64,000 nt of DNA from DAIPXZ01 sp036782995 (GCA_036782995.1 DAIPXZ010000001.1:248001-312000), one strand, 5' to 3'. Positions 19,744 to 28,965 are shown, counted from the stretch's first letter. A program made the numbers and translations. Notes: generated by a model from the letters alone, not told the origin.

Positions 19744-19786
19744 AAGTCGCATGCCTCCTCATTCTGTATTTGGGTTATTTGTTCAT

Positions 19787-19792
19787 ATAATA
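19787..19792 (-). promoter_or_regulatory. possible -10 element for cellobiose phosphorylase
   Basis: TATTAT on the minus strand, 44 bases before the start, in the gap after the importer operon terminator. The -35 is poorly conserved. It would give the phosphorylase its own transcript. Confidence 0.35.
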
Positions 19793-19977
19793 CACCATTT
19801 ACTGTGAAAACAGAACGTTTCGCGATGTTTATTTTGCATAAAGATTGTTGATGAAATGACGGATTGAGCGAAATCTGCCGTCGAAAGTGATTGCACATAA
19901 TAAGGACATCATTTTAGCATGATTTTTTTACTTTTACAACGTTCCTACGTCACGCCTGTTTTGCACACAATAAACAT

Positions 19978-20013
19978 AACAAAATCCCGCCTTCCGAAGA
20001 AAGCGGGATTCAT
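19978..20013 (-). terminator. terminator after the cellodextrin importer genes
   Basis: On the minus strand AATCCCGC and GCGGGATT form an 8-bp stem with a C/T-rich inner part (19982-20010), followed by a T-rich tract. Some readthrough to the phosphorylase gene 230 bases on is likely, as importer operons often use such a site to set relative expression. Confidence 0.7.
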
Positions 20014-20048
20014 TTGTTTTTGTATTATCGCGTAAGCAACGTTTACGA

Positions 20049-20918
20049 TTACTCCTTAACAGAACCAGCAGATACACCCTGAATGATGAAACGCTGTAAG
20101 AAGGAATAGATGATAATCAACGGAATAACGGAAGCCGAAAGACCGGTGAAAATCTGACCATAATCTGCGAAACGGTCACCATACAATTCTGCAACCATCA
20201 ACGGTAACGTCTTGTCTTTGCTCTTGGTTAAGATAATAGCCGGAGCGAAGTAGTTGTTCCAGTTGCTGATGTAAGCAAAGATTGCTTGGGTAGCCAAAGC
20301 AGGAACCATGATTGGCAGGCAAATTCTATTAAAGGTAAAGAATTCGTTTGCACCATCGATACGAGATGCTTCGATGATTTCCATTGAAAGCGATGAATCC
20401 AAGTATTGCTTAATAAAGAATACCGTAGATGGAGCCGCAATTGCCGGAATAATCAAAGGCCACTTTGTGCCTAAGAGGTTCATTGTGTGCATCAAACGAT
20501 AGAAACCTGTGATGTTAACAGCAGTAGGAACCATCATAACACCGACGATAAATCCGAAGGCAATCTTCTTACCCCTGAAGTCGTAAACCTTAATACCATA
20601 AGCAGTTAATGCTGAAAAGTATACAGTCAACGCTGTAGCGGATGTTGTGATGATAAAGCTGTTCGCGAAACCTAAAGGCATCGAGAAGGAAGAACGGTCG
20701 TTCAAGCCATTCCAGTTCTTCACCAATTGTGAAATCGAACCCGGATACATTTTAATACCAGATTGAATCTCGAAAGTATCCCACGTCGAAGCCATAAACA
20801 TGTACCAGAAAGGCACGATGGAAAGAATTGCCAAGAAGCCGACAACTACATAAATCATTACAGATCTTGCAGCAAGCATACCGGACAGACTTCTCATTTG
20901 TTTTTCATTTTTACTCAT
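20049..20918 (-). CDS. carbohydrate ABC transporter permease, MalG type
   Basis: A 289-residue CUT1 permease with six predicted membrane helices. The ATPase-docking EAA loop reads EASRIDGANEFFTFNRICLP near residue 185. It ends with the usual short C-terminus. The start overlaps the stop of the MalF-type gene by four bases (ATGA). With that gene and the lipoprotein upstream it forms an importer, most likely for cellobiose and cellodextrins because two cellodextrin-splitting enzymes follow. No ATPase is encoded here; CUT1 systems in Firmicutes often share a MsmK-type ATPase encoded elsewhere. Confidence 0.92.
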   Translation of the reverse strand: MSKNEKQMRSLSGMLAARSVMIYVVVGFLAILSIVPFWYMFMASTWDTFEIQSGIKMYPGSISQLVKNWNGLNDRSSFSMPLGFANSFIITTSATALTVYFSALTAYGIKVYDFRGKKIAFGFIVGVMMVPTAVNITGFYRLMHTMNLLGTKWPLIIPAIAAPSTVFFIKQYLDSSLSMEIIEASRIDGANEFFTFNRICLPIMVPALATQAIFAYISNWNNYFAPAIILTKSKDKTLPLMVAELYGDRFADYGQIFTGLSASVIPLIIIYSFLQRFIIQGVSAGSVKE

Positions 20919-23404
20919 TTGCCTGTACCGCCTTTCTTTGCCAATTTCTTCGCACGTGCGGCATCCTTATCTCGCATAATATAGAACACGAGGATACTCA
21001 AGATAGTAGTAATTACAAAGAGCACAACAGATACAGCAGATGCCAAACCAACCTGGTTCTGAGCACGCAAGCCGAATGCCTGTTGCTGGATGTACATCAA
21101 TACCGTTCTTGTACACGGAATGAGGTTGCCGAGGAACATATAGTCAGGGTGACCAGCATTCAAGTTCTGCGGAACATCGTACATCTGCAAACCACCAATC
21201 AAGGAAGTAACCAAGATGTAAAGCATAATCGGGCGAATCAAAGGCAATGTGATTTTTCTGAATGTCTGTCCCTGAGAAGCACCGTCAATTTCTGCGGATT
21301 CATAGAGAGAAACACTAACGCTGGATATACCTGCAATCAAAGCAATCATCGTATTTCCATACCACATCCAGAAGTTAATGAATGCAACGATTATTCTTGT
21401 TGCGGTAGCACTCTGGAAGAAGTTGAAGCCATTTTCGTCTCCACACATGACCAAGAGCTGCTGAACTACAGATCTCGAACCACCAGTTGAGTACGCAAAT
21501 GATTTACGGAACAAAACAGCAATGGTAACAGCTGTGATGATGTTTGGCAAATAAATCAATGCCTTCATGGCATTCATGCCCTTCAATTTGATTCGATTGT
21601 CCGTCATCCATGATGCGAGCAACAAAGCAAGCAAGATCTGAGGAATGAAGTTCATAACCCAAATGAAAGCTGTCGAATAGAAAGCACCAGCAATGATACT
21701 GAAACGTGCAGGGTTTGTGAAGATGCTGACATAGTTGTCTAACCCTACAAAAACGTATTGGTCAACAGTTGATACAGACTGGAGTATTCCCTTCGGTGTA
21801 TCAATAGTCGTATTTGCCTTCTTGATATTATTGTTGATCTTCGAAAGGTCATTCATAGCTGTTTGTATGAGCTTCTTGTCGCCTGTTGCTTCAGCATCCT
21901 TCAATGCTTGTTCAGCAGCCGGAATAAGAGGTTCATTTTCAGCGATGATAGCCTTCGCTTCAGCAACCTTTTTATCCTTGCGTTCTTGATCAAATCGCTC
22001 ATAGTTCTCGAGGCTCAGCTTATCGGCAAGACCGAGAGCTTCCTTGTACGTAGCATACTTATCAGCGTCAAAGGTTCTGTCGCCGCTAAAGTTTAACGCC
22101 TTGTCAATACCACCGATTGCCAATACGTTAGCATCAGCAAGAAGTGGGTAACGACGTGCGTTGTTGACATAAGCAATAATCTTATCGATATGTGCAACAG
22201 CCTTCAGCTTTGCAGCATCTGATTGATAATTTGTATCAATGAATTCACGATAAGTATCGAGAACACCACTGGATACGATTACGAGCTTACCGTCTTCTTC
22301 GCCCAATGTATATTCACTTCCGATAATACCGGAGGAAATCAAGGACTCGATATCGGAGAAAACTTGTTCTTCGTTATGATGTAAATCGATCTCATTTGTT
22401 GAATAAGCAGAGAAAGAAGAAACGGTAGAAAGACCATTCAGGTATTCCACCCAAACTGCATTCTTCAAATAGGTTTCATAGTTAAGAATGAAATCACATG
22501 TGATTGATGGAATCGTTGCTTCCTTTGCATTTCCTTCTTCATCTACGGTGTTGTATTTCGCCGATGGAGAATTAAATGCACGAAGTACGCCATAAAGACC
22601 TGTGTCAGTAATTGATTTCGTGCCATCAGCAAATGCAGTAAAATAATCAGCCATGTATTGGACAGAGTCTTCAGGAGTCTCTCCATCATTTAGCATAGTT
22701 GCATAATAATCGATAAGGAGCAATTGACCACGGTTCGCTTCAGGATCATCCTTTAAAGCAACGATGGTTTCTACATAAGCAGGAATTGCTTCTTTAATTT
22801 CGGTTTCGAGAGTAGCGGTATCAACTTCTTCTTCACTTTCCGTTTCTGGATTAAGAATACCGTTAATTACCGTATTGTAAGAGCCCAATTTATTTTGAAC
22901 TGCACGACCTAAATCGACGAAACCCGCCGAGTATGCTTGCAATTCAGCAGCCGGATCACCATCCAATGCGGATGGGTCATGGTTATCAAGTGCTGATTGT
23001 ACAGCTGAAATCGTTGCGGCAGAAAGCTGACTTTCGCCCAAAGCGATGATGAAATTCATGCCGTCTGCGTTGAGTGGATCATAAGTTTCGATGCTATTCT
23101 GAAGTTCAAAATAGCTCTTCATCTTTATATATGTCGCTTTATCGACACCTGTATATGTTTCTAAATCATCACCATATATATCTACCATATCCAAATAACG
23201 GTCGTAGAAATATTCTCTATTGGAGAATCCATAGAATTCTGCGGTCATCTTTCCCATGTTCGTCGCACTATAGGCGAACGTGGTAATCAATGGGTATAGA
23301 GAAAATATGATGTAAACCAAGAAAAAGGGAAGGATAAAAATGTAACCAAAACGACGGTAGCTTACCGATTTATGTTTCGATTGATCTGATGTTCCTCTTG
23401 CCAT
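20915..23404 (-). CDS. carbohydrate ABC transporter permease, MalF type, with about 500-residue extracellular insertion
   Basis: An 829-residue protein, against about 300 for typical CUT1 MalF-type permeases. Residues 18-42 form the first membrane helix. The conserved GLDNY segment that normally follows within about 35 residues is found only at 554. The permease core then continues normally, with the EAA loop ESAEIDGASQGQTFRKITLP near 702. The insertion at about 45-553 is soluble, acidic and helical, with a coiled-coil-like Lys/Glu/Ala-rich part near 465-520. By topology it should face outside the cell. It is larger than the P2 loop of Escherichia coli MalF and may contact the binding lipoprotein or a wall component. 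The reading frame is intact, so it is not a frameshift product. Confidence 0.9.
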   Translation of the reverse strand: MARGTSDQSKHKSVSYRRFGYIFILPFFLVYIIFSLYPLITTFAYSATNMGKMTAEFYGFSNREYFYDRYLDMVDIYGDDLETYTGVDKATYIKMKSYFELQNSIETYDPLNADGMNFIIALGESQLSAATISAVQSALDNHDPSALDGDPAAELQAYSAGFVDLGRAVQNKLGSYNTVINGILNPETESEEEVDTATLETEIKEAIPAYVETIVALKDDPEANRGQLLLIDYYATMLNDGETPEDSVQYMADYFTAFADGTKSITDTGLYGVLRAFNSPSAKYNTVDEEGNAKEATIPSITCDFILNYETYLKNAVWVEYLNGLSTVSSFSAYSTNEIDLHHNEEQVFSDIESLISSGIIGSEYTLGEEDGKLVIVSSGVLDTYREFIDTNYQSDAAKLKAVAHIDKIIAYVNNARRYPLLADANVLAIGGIDKALNFSGDRTFDADKYATYKEALGLADKLSLENYERFDQERKDKKVAEAKAIIAENEPLIPAAEQALKDAEATGDKKLIQTAMNDLSKINNNIKKANTTIDTPKGILQSVSTVDQYVFVGLDNYVSIFTNPARFSIIAGAFYSTAFIWVMNFIPQILLALLLASWMTDNRIKLKGMNAMKALIYLPNIITAVTIAVLFRKSFAYSTGGSRSVVQQLLVMCGDENGFNFFQSATATRIIVAFINFWMWYGNTMIALIAGISSVSVSLYESAEIDGASQGQTFRKITLPLIRPIMLYILVTSLIGGLQMYDVPQNLNAGHPDYMFLGNLIPCTRTVLMYIQQQAFGLRAQNQVGLASAVSVVLFVITTILSILVFYIMRDKDAARAKKLAKKGGTGK

Positions 23405-23529
23405 CTTCGTTCACTCTCCATAATTCGTTTGTTCCGGTAATTTCGTTTGTTGCTAATAATGAAATACGGGGCAGGGTATTGGCCCTGCCCCGCAATTCTA
23501 CCTAATTAGAGTTGATCGGAAGTTAGCTA

Positions 23530-24939
23530 TTAGATAACGCCCAAATCTTCGACAGCAGCTGTGAAAGCTGTGATAGCATCGTCAGGTGTTGCAACATCGC
23601 CAGCAAGGTAAGAGTTTACAGCGTTGTTGAAAGCCGTGTTGATGTCTTGGTCATTAGGACCAACGCAAGAAAGGTCAATCTTTACAGCTTCATCGAGGAG
23701 GATTCCGAAAGGATTCTGTCCGCCGAGGTATTCAAGTGCGAAGCTTGTATCGTTAGCAATAGTTGTCATGTCTTCTACGTTGTTAACGAATTCACCGTCT
23801 TGAGCCATACCCATCATGAAGTCAGAATCGATTGTGAACTTAGTCATGATGTCCTTTGCTGTAGCCTTCATGTCGCAATACTTAGTAGCTGCGAGCCATG
23901 TGCCGCCCCAGTAAGAGGAAGAAGGAGCTGGGATTGCTCTCCAATCGCCAGAAGTCGGGTTTGCAGGAGCATCCGCCGGATCATTAAGGCTGAGGCTGAA
24001 TCTTACCAACCACATCGGGCCCCAGTAAGAAAGAACTGTCTCGTTGGAAGCGTTAGCTGTCCACTCAGGAGACCATTGTGCTGTTTGGAATGTGAGGTTG
24101 TCATCATAGAGGGTCTTTGCGAGGTCAAAATATTGATCGAAAACTTCGTCAACATAAACTTCACCGTCTACGATCCAGCCCTGTGAACGTGTGTTAAGGA
24201 AAGCTCTCCAGATATCATCTGTACCAGAGATAATCTTGCAAGCGCCGTCTGTAGCTTCGCTAACAGTAGCAGCTGTCTCGATGAACTTATCCCATGTTGC
24301 AAAGTAAGGAGCAACATCGTCAGGCTCAGAAACGCCCAAAGCAGCTTCTGCAACAGTTACGTTATAGAAAACAGCGCAAGGGCAAGCCTGCCATGAAACA
24401 GCCTTGATAGCTCCGATGTCATCCATCGTGAACTCATAGGTATAAGCATACTGATTTGCAAGGTCTGCATAGTCAATACCGACATCATTGATGTTGATTG
24501 TATTGTCAGAATCTACATACTTTGCAGCGTAGTCAGCTTCGAGCAAGAAAAGGTCAGGAGCGCCATCACCAGCAGAAAGTGCACTGTCAAGCTTAGCTTG
24601 GTATTGTGTGCTCTCTGTCATCTCGTATGTGTACTCGAGATCAGGCATCCACTTGTTCAAAAGGCCTGTGAATTCTTCATTCCAGCCATAGAGAGAAATT
24701 GCATCGGATCCTTCATCTGATACGTTAGCTACAGGAGCTACGTTTGCAGGTGTAGAAGATGCAGGCTCTGCTGTTGTGTCATCTGTTGCATCAGTAGCAT
24801 CAGTGGCATCACCAGTAGTTGTTGTTGCTGCTTCAGTTGTCGCGGCTGTGGTTTCATCTTTGTCTTCCTTACATGCTGTAGCAAGACCAGCAACCATTGC
24901 CAATGCGAGAACCAAAGCAAAAATCTTCTTCATTTTCAT
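23530..24939 (-). CDS. sugar ABC transporter substrate-binding lipoprotein
   Basis: A 469-residue solute-binding protein. It has a lipoprotein signal with lipobox GLATAC, lipidated at C23, then a Thr/Ala-rich linker at about 29-65, then a binding domain with the CUT1-type layout (for example SLYGWNEEFTGLLNKWMPDL). It is first in the importer operon, downstream of the promoter at 25086-25114. From the neighbouring permeases and phosphorylases I infer cellobiose or cellodextrin as ligand. A 125-base gap to the MalF-type gene holds no clear terminator. Confidence 0.92.
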   Translation of the reverse strand: MKMKKIFALVLALAMVAGLATACKEDKDETTAATTEAATTTTGDATDATDATDDTTAEPASSTPANVAPVANVSDEGSDAISLYGWNEEFTGLLNKWMPDLEYTYEMTESTQYQAKLDSALSAGDGAPDLFLLEADYAAKYVDSDNTININDVGIDYADLANQYAYTYEFTMDDIGAIKAVSWQACPCAVFYNVTVAEAALGVSEPDDVAPYFATWDKFIETAATVSEATDGACKIISGTDDIWRAFLNTRSQGWIVDGEVYVDEVFDQYFDLAKTLYDDNLTFQTAQWSPEWTANASNETVLSYWGPMWLVRFSLSLNDPADAPANPTSGDWRAIPAPSSSYWGGTWLAATKYCDMKATAKDIMTKFTIDSDFMMGMAQDGEFVNNVEDMTTIANDTSFALEYLGGQNPFGILLDEAVKIDLSCVGPNDQDINTAFNNAVNSYLAGDVATPDDAITAFTAAVEDLGVI

Positions 24940-25008
24940 TTTTGTTTGCCTCCTCTAAAAATAAGGTTTTATTTCTGTCCACTCTTATTAGGACCAACCG
25001 TTACTTAC

Positions 25009-25028
25009 GAATGAGTGCTTCTCATTCG
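25009..25028 (-). repeat. 8-bp inverted repeat in the importer leader
   Basis: CGAATGAG and CTCATTCG, five bases apart, lie in the leader between the importer promoter and its first gene. It may be an RNA hairpin or a dimeric repressor site. Confidence 0.5.
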
Positions 25029-25085
25029 CGACTCGCCCACGCACACAAAACAGACATGTGCACATCTCGAGTACTTACGGGTGTC

Positions 25086-25114
25086 AGTTTACAACAATTA
25101 AACCGAAGATGCAA
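25086..25114 (-). promoter_or_regulatory. promoter of the cellodextrin importer operon
   Basis: On the minus strand -35 TTGCAT (25109-25114) and -10 TAAACT (25086-25091) are exactly 17 bp apart. The leader to the lipoprotein start is about 140 nt. Confidence 0.6.
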
Positions 25115-25559
25115 TACGCGAAATTCATTTTTTTATGCACATAGCAGACAACAACCCCGTTTTTTTGTGTTCGAATTGAACATTTTGACATTCAATATGC
25201 AAAAATATGTGATTTTCGATATTTGCCATTTTTCGTATTGATTTTTATTTCCCGCCTTGTCTTTGCGGCAAAATTGAATGAAAATCATTTGTTTTTTGTC
25301 GAAATCCTTGTTTTTTCATTTCTCAAATGCGTTTGATTTTATTTGCGAAATCGTTTTCGTTACATTTTGAAGGCAATAAACTATCTTTTTATTAATGTGC
25401 CTTTCTTTGTATGTGTTTTTCTTTCTTTTTTTTATTACTATATATACATATAGGGATATTTCATTTGCACTGTTTCTTTTCGTCGAATCGATTCGCGTTA
25501 TTCGAGCCCACGCGTGTTCGCTTGAGATAGGCAAATCAGTCTTTTCTTTCGATTATTCA
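25115..25559. other. AT-rich intergenic region, no gene seen
   Basis: This stretch of about 445 bases between the importer promoter and the tRNA promoter is strongly T-rich on the plus strand, with many runs of T. It encodes no convincing protein on either strand and has no recognisable RNA motif. It may hold upstream regulator sites for the importer operon. Confidence 0.5.
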
Positions 25560-25589
25560 TTGACAAACACTGCTGCTCTGTAATACAAT
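25560..25589 (+). promoter_or_regulatory. tRNA-Ala promoter
   Basis: A perfect -35 TTGACA (25560-25565) and a -10 TACAAT (25584-25589), 18 bp apart, end 11 bases before the tRNA. Confidence 0.8.
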
Positions 25590-25600
25590 TCTCGTTGCTT

Positions 25601-25676
25601 GGGGCATTAGCTCAGTTGGGAGAGCGTTGCACTGGCAGTGCAGAGGTCAGGGGTTCGAACCCCCTATGCTCCACCA
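25601..25676 (+). tRNA. tRNA-Ala (anticodon GGC)
   Basis: A 76-nt cloverleaf. The acceptor GGGGCAT pairs with ATGCTCC, the D arm is GCTC/GAGC, and the anticodon loop CTGGCAG carries GGC. The T loop is TTCGAAC and the CCA end is encoded. A promoter and a terminator flank it. Confidence 0.97.
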
Positions 25677-25683
25677 AGACAAG

Positions 25684-25709
25684 GACCACCAATTCAGGTG
25701 GTCTTTTTT
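25684..25709 (+). terminator. terminator after tRNA-Ala
   Basis: GACCACC and GGTGGTC form a perfect 7-bp stem with loop AATTCA, followed by six T, seven bases after the tRNA. Confidence 0.9.
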
Positions 25710-25833
25710 GTAGTCTTTCATTCACCCCATTATCATGCACAAGAAAAAAGAGAGACGACACTTTTGAGCAAAAAACATCGGGAAAGATGCTGTTCGCTGA
25801 AGTATGCTATTCTTACAGCAGGAGGTGATGTAA

Positions 25834-26694
25834 GTGGAATGGACAAATGCTATTCAGGATGCCATCGTGTTTATCGAAAACCATATTACTGACGATATTA
25901 CTGCGGAGGATATTGCGAATCATGTATACATGTCTCCGTTCTATTTTCAGAAAGGGTTCAGTATGCTCTGCGGCTACACAATCATGGAATACGTCCGAAA
26001 TCGCAGGCTGGCTCTGGCCGGCGGAGAGCTTGCGACAACAGATAGTAAAGTCATTGATGTAGCCCTGAAATACGGTTACGATTCACCCGATAGTTTTACA
26101 AAGGCATTCACGAGATTTCACGGCGTATCCCCTGCTCTGGTGCGAAAAGATAATGCATTACTTAAATCTTATGCACCGCTGGCAATTGAAATATCTTTGA
26201 AAGGTGGTTATCTTATGAATTACAAAATCGAAAAAAAGGACAGCTTCACTGTTTTGGCGGTATCCAAGGAGTTTCACTACGAAACCTGCAAAAACGAAAT
26301 CCCCGCGTTCTGGCAAGAGCACTGTAAATCTGCGAATGGTAAGAATATATGCGGCATGTTTGGCATAAATATTGACGAAGAGATGGGAAACGATAAGTTT
26401 GAGTACTTAATTGAGGATCTATATGTTCCCTCTTCGGATGTGCCGGAAGGCTGCATCACCAGAACTATTCCTGCATTCACCTGGGCTGTTTTCCCTTGTG
26501 TTGGACCTATGCCTACAGCACTTCAGGATGTTAACACGAAGATATTTTCTGAATGGCTTCCGGCTGCAAAAGAATATACATTCGCGGCAGGCTATTGCGT
26601 AGAGATGTATGGTGACCCAGGCAAATTCCCCAAAGGTATGCAGGATGAAAATTATTATTCAGAACTCTGGATGCCCATTTCAAACGCAAAGTGA
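25834..26694 (+). CDS. AraC family regulator with GyrI-like effector domain
   Basis: A 286-residue protein. Residues 1-105 hold the two AraC helix-turn-helix motifs, including EDIANHVYMSPFYFQKGF (27-44) and VALKYGYDSPDSFTKAF. Residues 130-286 match the GyrI-like/SOUL-type small-molecule-binding fold found in regulators of the Rob/BmrR kind. The start is GTG at 25834, set by AGGAGG eight bases upstream. It stands alone after the tRNA-Ala unit and ends at a bidirectional terminator. Such proteins often respond to amphipathic drugs, but the target is unknown. Confidence 0.9.
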   Translation: MEWTNAIQDAIVFIENHITDDITAEDIANHVYMSPFYFQKGFSMLCGYTIMEYVRNRRLALAGGELATTDSKVIDVALKYGYDSPDSFTKAFTRFHGVSPALVRKDNALLKSYAPLAIEISLKGGYLMNYKIEKKDSFTVLAVSKEFHYETCKNEIPAFWQEHCKSANGKNICGMFGINIDEEMGNDKFEYLIEDLYVPSSDVPEGCITRTIPAFTWAVFPCVGPMPTALQDVNTKIFSEWLPAAKEYTFAAGYCVEMYGDPGKFPKGMQDENYYSELWMPISNAK

Positions 26695-26783
26695 CATTCC
26701 ATCGTTTGACGACGTGAATACATGCTTCATCATAGGGCGATATTGATTAGTCCATACATCTTATTAGAATCGTTACCAAGGAC

Positions 26784-26817
26784 AAAAGAGCGAATCATCT
26801 GATTCGCTCTTTTTTTC
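26784..26817. terminator. bidirectional terminator
   Basis: AGAGCGAATCA and TGATTCGCTCT form a perfect 11-bp stem, with AAAA before and seven T after. It serves the AraC-type gene on the plus strand and the lipoprotein gene on the minus strand. Confidence 0.9.
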
Positions 26818-26849
26818 TACATATAAAGGCCGTGTGGTGCAAGGAACCC

Positions 26850-27821
26850 TTAATTGTTGCTAAAGACGCCTTTTCCGTACGCGTTGAAGTATGGCGTGCA
26901 TTGTTCGAGGCTCGTGTAGAAGAATAACGTCTCTCCTGCGTTTTCACCAAAGGTGTCGGCGCCAAGTGTCCAATAGAAAACATATTCTCCGCCATCTTCC
27001 TCAATATACCAGGCGGCATCTTCCATGTAGCGCTCGGCGATGGTTTGGATGGTATTTTCCGAATACTCGGTATTGGGAAAGGATGCCATGTATTGATCAA
27101 CGGTTAAGGCTACTAAATGCTCGCGGAATGATTTTGGTGTACGACACAAATCGTCCAACGAGATATAATCACCGCTTCTACGATCAAAAAGCAGGCTCTC
27201 CACTTTATGTGTGACGGCCTCATCTCCAGCAAGTCGGTATTCCGTCTCATAAAGAATGCCAATCAATTGATCATTCACTATCGAAAAGGATACGGTTTGC
27301 ACAAAGGAGTATCCTGGATAGGCCGGCTCCTCACCGTCTTGTTGTTCTTTCATCCACATATATTGTGCGGCAGATTCTTCGGCTATGACGGCCAGCGTCT
27401 CGTTAATGATAGAGGACGCCGTGTCATTATCCGGAATTTGAACGGTCACGTCGTCGGAAACAAAGGAAATCAAGTCTTCTTCGCCTTCGAAACGATACGC
27501 TTTTTCAATTTCGTGATGTAGGATGGAAATGCCGTCGATGGTCTCTTCTCTTTCCTCATCTTTTGAAATGATTTCGAGCGGCTTCGGCTCTGGAGTCGGT
27601 GTCGGTGTCGGAGTTGCGGATGGAGATGGACGCGGCGTAGGGGTCGGAGTCTCTGTCGGCTCCGGTGTCGGTGTCGGAGTTGCTTCTGGTTCTTCCGTTT
27701 CTGTCGTGGTGGCTTCCGTCGGTTCTTCTATGTCTTCCGTTTCTTTTTCATATGGATTTGATAGGCATGCCGTCATGGTAAGTAAAATGGAAAATACAAT
27801 AATCCATGCTATTTTTTTCAT
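26850..27821 (-). CDS. Pro/Thr-linker lipoprotein with DUF3298/RsiV-like domain
   Basis: A 323-residue lipoprotein. The signal MKKIAWIIVFSILLTMTAC ends at lipidated C19. Residues 25-80 form a linker rich in Pro, Thr and Glu, built of PTPTPEP-type repeats and encoded by a repetitive stretch at about 27590-27700. The rest looks like the DUF4163/DUF3298 pair seen in RsiV and PdaC: ISILHHEIEKAYRF, then VSFSIVNDQLIGILYETEYRLAG and LFDRRSGDYISLDDLC. These domains bind lysozyme in RsiV. The start at 27821 has GGAGG ten bases upstream; the open frame extends further but without a site. No linked sigma factor is present. Confidence 0.8.
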   Translation of the reverse strand: MKKIAWIIVFSILLTMTACLSNPYEKETEDIEEPTEATTTETEEPEATPTPTPEPTETPTPTPRPSPSATPTPTPTPEPKPLEIISKDEEREETIDGISILHHEIEKAYRFEGEEDLISFVSDDVTVQIPDNDTASSIINETLAVIAEESAAQYMWMKEQQDGEEPAYPGYSFVQTVSFSIVNDQLIGILYETEYRLAGDEAVTHKVESLLFDRRSGDYISLDDLCRTPKSFREHLVALTVDQYMASFPNTEYSENTIQTIAERYMEDAAWYIEEDGGEYVFYWTLGADTFGENAGETLFFYTSLEQCTPYFNAYGKGVFSNN

Positions 27822-27883
27822 CAATACGATACCTCCACAAAAGAAACTATTCGTCCATAAAGCATAATACCAAAACAACAGGC

Positions 27884-28921
27884 TTAGAAACAATTCTTTC
27901 GTGTTTCATTTCGATTGCATTTTCCAAATTCTATACAACGATAACAGATTTCATTTGCGAGAAAATCGTCTTTAACGTAGGCTTCTGCATTTGCTAGTGT
28001 GGTCGTTACGATGCCTGTCATTGCTTCTTCCGTAAGGAAGGCTTGATGAGAAGTAACGATCACGTTCGGAAAACTCATCAATCGGACCAGTTCATCGTCT
28101 TCGACAATATCATTGCTACGATCTTCAAAGAAGTATTCGTCTTCTTCTTCGTAGACATCAAGCGCGACACCGCCGATTTTTCGGGTGTATATAGCTTGAA
28201 TCAGAGCTTTTGTATCAACTAAAGCGCCACGCGAGGTATTTACCAATATGGCGTTTCGCTTCATGAGTGCGAGATGCTCCTCGTTCACGATATGCTTCGT
28301 TTCCGGCGTCAACGGACAATGGAGTGAAATAACGTCTGCTTCGGCGAAAACAGTATCAAGCGAGACATATTGCGCCTCGATATCTGGGTTCGGGTGCGGA
28401 TCGTAGGCGATGATATGCATACCGTAGCCGCGAAGAATGTCCATCATGATACGGCCAATTTTGCCTGTACCGATGATGCCGGCTGTTTTTCCGTTCAAGT
28501 CCATACCCATAAATCCACTGATAGAAAAATTGTATTCCTTTGTGCGCATATATGCTCGATGAATTTTTCGATTTATAGAGAGAAGTAAGCCAGATGCATA
28601 CTCGGCAACAGCATATGGCGAATATGCCGGTACTCGGACAACGTGGATTTTTTTGTAGGCAGCTTGAAAGTCGACGTTATTGTATCCGGCGCAACGGAGA
28701 AGAATGAGGCGAACACCGGCTTCATAGAGGGCATCGATAACGGGAGCGGATGCATCATCGTTTACAAAAATACATATTGCTTCGCTGCCCTTTGCCAACA
28801 CGGCCGTGTCGATATTTAGTTTGCTTTCGATGAATCGGATTTTGTAGTCATCTACCGGCGTGAACTTCGTAAACCATTCTCGATCATACGGTTTTGTATC
28901 ATAAAAAGTAATTTTCATCAT
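27884..28921 (-). CDS. D-lactate dehydrogenase-like 2-hydroxyacid dehydrogenase
   Basis: A 345-residue NAD-dependent enzyme. The dinucleotide loop GTGKIGR is near residue 150, HCPLTPETKH near 212, NTSRGALVD (catalytic Arg) near 240, and DVYEEEDEYFFEDRS near 265, a feature of fermentative D-lactate dehydrogenases. The catalytic His is in TSHQAF near 310. It reduces pyruvate to D-lactate during fermentation. The start at 28921 is chosen because AAGGAG lies ten bases upstream; the next ATG at 28918 is equally possible. It follows the flavin reductase gene by 44 bases and is probably in the same operon. Confidence 0.88.
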   Translation of the reverse strand: MMKITFYDTKPYDREWFTKFTPVDDYKIRFIESKLNIDTAVLAKGSEAICIFVNDDASAPVIDALYEAGVRLILLRCAGYNNVDFQAAYKKIHVVRVPAYSPYAVAEYASGLLLSINRKIHRAYMRTKEYNFSISGFMGMDLNGKTAGIIGTGKIGRIMMDILRGYGMHIIAYDPHPNPDIEAQYVSLDTVFAEADVISLHCPLTPETKHIVNEEHLALMKRNAILVNTSRGALVDTKALIQAIYTRKIGGVALDVYEEEDEYFFEDRSNDIVEDDELVRLMSFPNVIVTSHQAFLTEEAMTGIVTTTLANAEAYVKDDFLANEICYRCIEFGKCNRNETRKNCF

Positions 28922-28965
28922 AGGTGATGTTCTCCTTTCGATGGCAGAAATTGATATGGCGTCAT

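Noticed and set aside
27586..27700. CRISPR-like or intergenic tandem repeat
   Set aside because: The repeats are in frame within the lipoprotein gene and encode its Pro/Thr linker; there are no spacers.
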